In this document: piece after piece, positions 59,267-64,000 of the stretch
Layout: the number at the start of each line of letters is the position of its first letter
How positions within the stretch are numbered: position 1 is the first letter of the stretch
Source of the DNA: Desulfosoma caldarium
GTDB lineage: Bacteria; Desulfobacterota; Syntrophobacteria; Syntrophobacterales; DSM-9756
Assembly (NCBI RefSeq): GCF_003751385.1
Contig: NZ_RJVA01000014.1
Location: 124,001-188,000 of the forward strand
Length of the DNA stretch: 64,000 nt
Reading direction: 5' to 3'
Translations under genes and position numbers: made by a program
The notes under the pieces: generated by a model
The model's input: the letters and a program-made list of their open reading frames with translations, nothing else
Told to the model about the DNA's origin: nothing
The model's database searches: none

Positions 59267-60670
59267 ATGCCTATAACGTCCCCTTTTGCGACTGTGGAAA
59301 CGTCGGTCATCATGACGGTCAGCCAGCTGAACGCCCGCATCAAGGGTCTGCTGGAAGCCAACTTTCCCTACGTGTGGGTTCGCGGGGAAATCTCCAACCT
59401 GAAAATTCCCGCATCCGGGCACGCCTATTTCACGCTGAAAGACAAAAACAGCCAGATTCGAACGGTCATGTTTCGAACCCAGTACACACGGTTAAAGTTT
59501 CGCCCGGAAGACGGCATGGCGGTGCTGTGTCAGGGTCGGCTCAGCGTGTATGAACCCCGCGGGGAATACCAGATCATTGCCGACATTTTGGAACCTGAGG
59601 GTCTCGGAGCGCTGCAACTCGCCTTTGAGCAACTCAAGGAAAAGCTACTCAAAGAGGGGCTGTTTGATTCCGAGAGGAAACGTCCCTTACCGATGCGACC
59701 ACAACGGATCGCCGTGATCACATCGTCCACGGGCGCAGCTGTGCGGGATATTTTGAAGGTCTTTCAACGCTGCCCTTATCCACTGACGGTAACTCTGCTG
59801 CCTGTGCGCGTGCAGGGAGAAGAAGCCGCGCCGGAAATCGCTCGAGCTCTGCAAGCGGTCTCAGCCTTGAAGGACACTTTTGGCTGGGACGTGGTGCTGC
59901 TGGGTCGAGGCGGTGGCAGCTTGGAAGATCTTTGGCCTTTCAATGAAGAAATGACAGCGCGGGCCATTGCCGCATGCACCGTTCCCGTGATTTCTGCTGT
60001 GGGCCATGAAATCGATGTGACCATTTCGGATATGGTGGCCGATTGGCGTGCGCCAACGCCCACGGCTGCCGCCCAGTGGGTGGTGAGTCGCCTAGAAGAG
60101 GTGGAACGGCGCTTGATGGATCAGGCCAAACGTTTGCATGCGGCCTGGACGGCTCGTGTGGACCGCCTGCGAACCGGCCTTGCCCACCTCGAAATCCGCC
60201 TGACCGATCCGCGCCGTCGCCTCGTGGACTGGCGCCTGGCCGTGGACGATCGGCTGGACCGCCTGGTTCGCGCCATGACTCATCGGCTGCATCTCTGGCG
60301 CATGCGCTCGAACCACGCAACGCAAAGACTGCAGCAGGTCCATCCCCAAAAACGGTTGGCCGACCTGTGTACTCGACTGGATCTTCTATCCCGGCGCCTG
60401 GTGGCGGAACATTTTCGGGCCATGGATCGGTGGCGTCTTCAGCTTCAGGGCGTAGCAGCTCGGTTGGAATCTTTGAGTCCCCTAGGGATCCTCGCCCGAG
60501 GATATTCGTTGACGTTCAAGTTGCCGGAAAAAATCCTGGTGCGCCGCGCGTCCCAAGTGCACTTTGGAGACATGGTGCGCATTCAACTGGCCGAAGGGCA
60601 GGTGAAAGCCCAGGTTGTGGAAATCAGCGAGAAGCCTTTGGTGGGGCAGGACGGGTCCAAGTCTTTGTAA
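59267..60670 (+). CDS. xseA: Exodeoxyribonuclease VII large subunit
   Basis: The 467-residue protein has an N-terminal OB-fold (about 10-115; [20 protein letters not shown]), the catalytic middle domain ([37 protein letters not shown] and [13 protein letters not shown]) and a long coiled-coil C-terminus. ExoVII degrades single-stranded DNA from both ends in repair, with XseB forming the multi-copy small subunit. AAAGGA lies 11 bp before the ATG. A second in-frame ATG ([12 protein letters not shown]) would fit the usual XseA N-terminus; the 15 residues before it have no known role. Confidence 0.95.
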   Translation: MPITSPFATVETSVIMTVSQLNARIKGLLEANFPYVWVRGEISNLKIPASGHAYFTLKDKNSQIRTVMFRTQYTRLKFRPEDGMAVLCQGRLSVYEPRGEYQIIADILEPEGLGALQLAFEQLKEKLLKEGLFDSERKRPLPMRPQRIAVITSSTGAAVRDILKVFQRCPYPLTVTLLPVRVQGEEAAPEIARALQAVSALKDTFGWDVVLLGRGGGSLEDLWPFNEEMTARAIAACTVPVISAVGHEIDVTISDMVADWRAPTPTAAAQWVVSRLEEVERRLMDQAKRLHAAWTARVDRLRTGLAHLEIRLTDPRRRLVDWRLAVDDRLDRLVRAMTHRLHLWRMRSNHATQRLQQVHPQKRLADLCTRLDLLSRRLVAEHFRAMDRWRLQLQGVAARLESLSPLGILARGYSLTFKLPEKILVRRASQVHFGDMVRIQLAEGQVKAQVVEISEKPLVGQDGSKSL

Positions 60671-60702
60671 AACTGCGCATCGTCACTGAGAAAGGATTTT
60701 CT

Positions 60703-60981
60703 ATGGTGGGTGCTGAAGCTCAGAGCAGGACCAAAAGAAAAAAAACCGAAAATTTTGAAGAAGCCATGAAACGGCTGGAACAAATCGTGGAAAAGCTTGA
60801 GAAGGGAGATATGCCTCTGGAACAGGCGATAGAAGCCTTTACCGAAGGTGTGGGTCTTGTGCGTCTGTGCCACGAAAAACTGGAAGAAGCCGAAAAGAAA
60901 GTCCAAAAGCTGGTTCAGGGGGAAGACGGGCGGTGGATCACTACGCCCTTGGACAAGCCGCTGCAAAACAACGAATCCTAG
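60703..60981 (+). CDS. xseB: Exodeoxyribonuclease VII small subunit
   Basis: The 92-residue protein has the XseB core [20 protein letters not shown] and [18 protein letters not shown], followed by a coiled coil ([13 protein letters not shown]). XseB wraps around the coiled coil of XseA. AAAGGA precedes the ATG 7 bp upstream. The frame is open further upstream within xseA, but that reading is not XseB-like. The gene begins 32 bp after the xseA stop. Confidence 0.95.
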   Translation: MVGAEAQSRTKRKKTENFEEAMKRLEQIVEKLEKGDMPLEQAIEAFTEGVGLVRLCHEKLEEAEKKVQKLVQGEDGRWITTPLDKPLQNNES

Positions 60982-61224
60982 GGGCGACTGCCCGGACCGT
61001 ATCTTTTCGAGGCGACACGCAGGTCCTGATCAACCTGAAGGGCTCCCCGCTGACCGGCGCCTGAACACCTTGCAGAGAGTAGCTCTGCCGGTCCTTGCTT
61101 CCCGATGCAGGGGCTGTTCTAGGGTTTTGCTTTGCGGACTGGCAGAAGCGCCCCTGGGTTTTAAGAAAATTCGCCCCTGCCCAAAAAGGGCGCGCGCTTC
61201 AGTATCGGGAAAGAGCGCCGGGGC

Positions 61225-61341
61225 ATGATCCCTTACCGGGCCTACTCTCACATCACCGCTTGTGATCGGTGCCGCGGAAAACAGATTTCCCACTGGCACG
61301 AAGGTCCCGTTCGTGATACAAGGAAGCCCAAACTTGAATAA
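61225..61341 (+). CDS. Possible 38-residue CxxC mini-protein upstream of ispA
   Basis: The 60982-61356 gap holds little else. This short frame reads MIPYRAYSHITACDRCRGKQ and ends with KPKLE 15 bp before the polyprenyl synthase start. It has one C-x2-C pair and a weak ribosome site (CCGGGGC). It could be a leader peptide or chance. Confidence 0.22.
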   Translation: MIPYRAYSHITACDRCRGKQISHWHEGPVRDTRKPKLE

Positions 61342-61356
61342 AGAGGTTCTTTTTCC

Positions 61357-62262
61357 GTGGAATCCTTTGACCTTAAAGCTTACATGTTAGAAAAGTGCCA
61401 AGCAGTTGACGAAGCCCTGGAGCGTTTCTTTCCGGCGTCATCGGGCCTTGAAAAAACCGTGGTTGAGGCGGCCCGCTACAGTCTTTTTGCCGGAGGTAAA
61501 AGGATTCGGCCTATCTTGTGTTTGGCAGCCGCCGAAGTGGTAGAAGGATCGGCGAATGCCGTGATGCCGGCCGCATGTGCTTTAGAAATGGTGCACACCT
61601 ATTCCTTGATTCATGACGATCTTCCGGTTATGGACAATGACGATTTTCGGCGAGGGCGGCCAACGAATCATCGGGTTTATGGGGAAGCCGTAGCGATTCT
61701 GGCCGGAGACCTGTTGCTTACAGAAGCCTTTGGCCTTCTCGCAGCGCCATCGGCCTTCGAAGCTGTCCCCGTTCCTGCCGAAAGACGCCTTCAGGCTGTA
61801 GCCATTCTGGCACGGGCTGCCGGAGTCCAGGGCATGATCGCTGGCCAGATCATCGATCTGGAATCTGAAACCCGTGAGGTGGACCTGACCACGGTGGAAT
61901 ACATGCACATCCGTAAAACGGGAGCGCTCATTAGCGCATCCTTGGAAATTGGGGCCGTACTTTCTGGAGCTTCGGCCGAGGCGTTGGAGGCCCTGAGCCG
62001 ATACGGAAGGCATGTGGGTTTGGCTTTTCAGATTACGGACGATCTTCTGGATGTGGAAGGCGACCCCAAGGTCATGGGAAAATCCGCAGGATCCGATGCG
62101 GCAAAAAACAAAAAAACGTACCCGGCCCTCGTGGGCGTGGCTCTAACAAAAGAAATCGCTCAAAACCATGTTGAACGGGCCATAAAAGCGCTGGACGGCT
62201 TTGGACACCAAGCCGATCCCTTACGGGCTTTGGCACGCCATCTTTTGGTGCGAAAAGCCTGA
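61357..62262 (+). CDS. ispA: Polyprenyl (farnesyl/geranylgeranyl) diphosphate synthase
   Basis: The 301-residue trans-prenyltransferase elongates DMAPP/GPP with IPP. It has GGKRIRPIL (47-55), the first aspartate-rich motif LIHDDLPVMDNDD (84-96) and the second FQITDDLLDVEGD (about 224-236), followed by KKTYPALVG. In this family residues near the first motif set chain length; the exact product (C15 or C20) is not determined. GTG start with AGAGG upstream. The xseA-xseB-ispA-dxs order is common in Proteobacteria and links isoprenoid precursor synthesis with carrier-lipid supply. Confidence 0.92.
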   Translation: MESFDLKAYMLEKCQAVDEALERFFPASSGLEKTVVEAARYSLFAGGKRIRPILCLAAAEVVEGSANAVMPAACALEMVHTYSLIHDDLPVMDNDDFRRGRPTNHRVYGEAVAILAGDLLLTEAFGLLAAPSAFEAVPVPAERRLQAVAILARAAGVQGMIAGQIIDLESETREVDLTTVEYMHIRKTGALISASLEIGAVLSGASAEALEALSRYGRHVGLAFQITDDLLDVEGDPKVMGKSAGSDAAKNKKTYPALVGVALTKEIAQNHVERAIKALDGFGHQADPLRALARHLLVRKA

Positions 62263-62447
62263 GGCTCAATACCAGGAGACGGATCTTGGGAGCTTGTGAG
62301 AGGCCCCTGCCGCGTTGTTTCTGTAAGCGACAATAGATGGGAGGCAGGTATCGCAGCCTGGGCCGCTCCCCCGGTCTCTATCCCCGGGCAAGCTTCTCGC
62401 ACAGCGCACCATGACATTATTGGGGATTGAAGGAGAATCCATTCGAC

Positions 62448-64000
62448 GTGGAACGAAATTTTGACCCCAAACAAGTGTCCATTAAGATCGATACCCCTTT
62501 GCTGCAAACCATAGACTCGCCGGCGGACCTCAAGCGGCTGTCTATCAAGGAACTGGAAACCCTTGCCGAAGAAATTCGCCGGGTGATCATTCAGACCACC
62601 GCGTGCACCGGAGGCCACGTGGCCCCGAACCTCGGTGTGGTGGAACTGACCTTGGCCCTTCACTATGTGTTTGATGCGCCCACCGATCGCATCGTCTGGG
62701 ATGTTGGGCATCAATGCTACACGCACAAGCTTGTCACGGGCCGGCGCGACCGCTTTCACACCCTACGCCAGTGGCAGGGCATCAGTGGATTTCCAAAGCG
62801 CGACGAGAGCCACTACGACGCCTTTGGAGCGGGCCACGCCAGCACGTCTATTTCCGCCGCTTTGGGTATGGCCAGCGCTAAGCACCTCAAAGGATGCCCG
62901 AGCCGCATCATCGCCGTCATCGGAGACGGCAGCATGACGGGGGGCATGGCCTTTGAGGCGCTCAATCACGCGGGGGACTTAGGCCGAGATCTTATCGTTG
63001 TGCTCAACGACAACGAAATGTCCATTTCTCCGAACGTGGGCGCTCTGTCTTCCTTCCTAAGCCGCAAGCTGTCCAGCCGCACGGTGATGAGCCTCAAACG
63101 GGAGGTGGAAAACACCCTCAAGGCCATTCCCGGCGTAGGATCCAATATCGTTCAGCTGCTCAAAAAAAGCGAAGAATCCTTCCTGTCGTTTTTCACGCCC
63201 GGCATGCTCTTTCAAGCGTTGCGTTTTCAATACATTGGCCCCATCAAGGGCCATCGGCTGGACCGGCTCATCGAAACCTTTAAAACCGCAAAATCCCTCA
63301 AGGGTCCCGTGCTCATTCACGTGGGGACCGTCAAAGGCAAAGGATATGAACCTGCGGAACGTGACCCGGCTCGGTTTCACGGCATCGGGTGTTTTGACCC
63401 CAAGACGGGGGAAACCAGGAAAGAAAACGTACCGTCCTACACGGCCGTCTTTGGCCGATGCCTTACAGAACTGGCCGAAAAGGATCCGCGCATCGTGGCC
63501 ATCACTGCGGCCATGCCGCAAGGCACCGGGTTGGACGTTTTCGCGCAGGTCTATCCCAAGCGCTTCTTTGATGTGGGAATCGCCGAACAGCACGCCGTGA
63601 CCTTTGCCGCCGGGCTCGCCGCCGAAGGGTATCGCCCGGTGGTGGCCGTGTATTCCACCTTTTTGCAGCGTGCCTACGACCAGATCGTTCATGACGTGTG
63701 CTTGCAAAAGCTTCCGGTCATTTTTGCCATGGATCGAGGCGGCCTTGTGGGCGAAGACGGCCCGACCCATCACGGCGTATTCGATATGGCCTACCTTCGA
63801 CACATTCCTAACATGGTGGTCATGGCACCCAAGGATGAAAACGAGCTACGCCACATGCTCAAGACGGCCGTGCTGCAGCAGGGCCCCATTGCGCTCCGGT
63901 ACCCTCGAGGCCAAGGTGTGGGCGTGCCATTGGATCCCGAACCGCATGCTCTTCCCATTGGAGTGGCGGAACTGCTTCGAGAGGGCGACCACGTGACACT
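62448..64000 (+). CDS. dxs: 1-deoxy-D-xylulose-5-phosphate synthase (cut by window end)
   Basis: The frame starts with GTG 62448 (AAGGAG 12 bp upstream) and stays open to the window end, 517 codons and 2 bases, against the usual 620-640 residues. It reads [21 protein letters not shown]-like DXS opening residues, [35 protein letters not shown] (thiamine diphosphate motif), [19 protein letters not shown] (catalytic Glu side) and [21 protein letters not shown] condenses pyruvate and glyceraldehyde-3-phosphate to start the MEP pathway for IPP/DMAPP. It follows ispA by 185 bp. Confidence 0.95.
   Translation, partial: MERNFDPKQVSIKIDTPLLQTIDSPADLKRLSIKELETLAEEIRRVIIQTTACTGGHVAPNLGVVELTLALHYVFDAPTDRIVWDVGHQCYTHKLVTGRRDRFHTLRQWQGISGFPKRDESHYDAFGAGHASTSISAALGMASAKHLKGCPSRIIAVIGDGSMTGGMAFEALNHAGDLGRDLIVVLNDNEMSISPNVGALSSFLSRKLSSRTVMSLKREVENTLKAIPGVGSNIVQLLKKSEESFLSFFTPGMLFQALRFQYIGPIKGHRLDRLIETFKTAKSLKGPVLIHVGTVKGKGYEPAERDPARFHGIGCFDPKTGETRKENVPSYTAVFGRCLTELAEKDPRIVAITAAMPQGTGLDVFAQVYPKRFFDVGIAEQHAVTFAAGLAAEGYRPVVAVYSTFLQRAYDQIVHDVCLQKLPVIFAMDRGGLVGEDGPTHHGVFDMAYLRHIPNMVVMAPKDENELRHMLKTAVLQQGPIALRYPRGQGVGVPLDPEPHALPIGVAELLREGDHVT

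Noticed and set aside
60043-60702. Long in-frame extension upstream of xseB
   Set aside because: The extension lies inside xseA in another frame and has no XseB-like content; the strong AAAGGA-ATG start at 60703 explains the gene.
1-64000. CRISPR arrays, tRNA or rRNA genes
   Set aside because: No regularly spaced repeats and no tRNA- or rRNA-like sequence were seen on either strand.

Overview
The window reads like a chromosomal segment of a moderately GC-rich, flagellated, anaerobic Desulfobacterota-type bacterium, plausibly a sulfate reducer related to the Syntrophobacteria. That placement is inference. It rests on a molybdopterin oxidoreductase, a TauE/SafE-type anion permease with a long secreted leader, a VLCAD-like acyl-CoA dehydrogenase, a csrA/fliW/fliS/fliD/flagellin cluster, and the xseA-xseB-ispA-dxs order. 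No rRNA, tRNA or CRISPR array was seen.

Left part (1-9.5 kb): a partial Mo-bisPGD oxidoreductase with a single-domain response regulator upstream; a TSUP permease followed by a small three-TM membrane protein; an acyl-CoA dehydrogenase paired with an unusual membrane-anchored J-domain protein carrying three tandem C-terminal repeats; an HDOD protein; then csrA and fliW, separated by a decayed nucleotidyltransferase and an intact-looking HEPN gene.

Flagellar and glycosylation block (9.6-20 kb, minus strand): flagellin with a clear sigma-28-type promoter and a terminator, fliD, two fliS paralogues and a small helical protein. Upstream of flagellin lie a broken glycosyltransferase, two GT2-TPR proteins and a TPR protein, which suggests flagellin or surface glycan modification.

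Surface-glycan island (21.6-49.5 kb): three paralogous proteins with a helical N-terminus and a GT2-like C-terminus, a eukaryotic-type UDP-galactopyranose mutase overlapping two of them, a double-GT2 protein, a PAP2-ArnT/GT83 fusion, a glycerophosphotransferase broken by a 32-bp tandem duplication, a sulfotransferase-like gene between two directly repeated 1.55-kb IS3-family elements, several GT4/GT2 enzymes, two methyltransferases (one frameshifted), a Wzx-like flippase and a DPM-type GT2. IS481 and IS3 remnants and AT-rich stretches show repeated acquisition and decay. Together the genes could make a galactofuranose-containing surface polymer, lipid-linked and flipped, with UppP (53.6 kb) recycling the carrier.

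Right part (50-64 kb): housekeeping and transport genes: an EamA exporter, a SAM hydrolase (DUF62), a PfpI/DJ-1 protein, a small charged protein with a terminator, uppP, a DedA protein, a DppA-DppB-DppC peptide/nickel-type ABC set, then xseA, xseB, a polyprenyl synthase and dxs (cut by the window end).

Several genes carry frameshifts or in-frame stops (8.1-8.6, 13.9-15.5, 28.6-29.5, 34.8-36.0, 39.2-40.1 and 45.9-46.7 kb). Where lesions sit in homopolymers, base-calling error cannot be excluded from the sequence alone. In-frame stops and the 32-bp duplication argue for genuine decay elsewhere.
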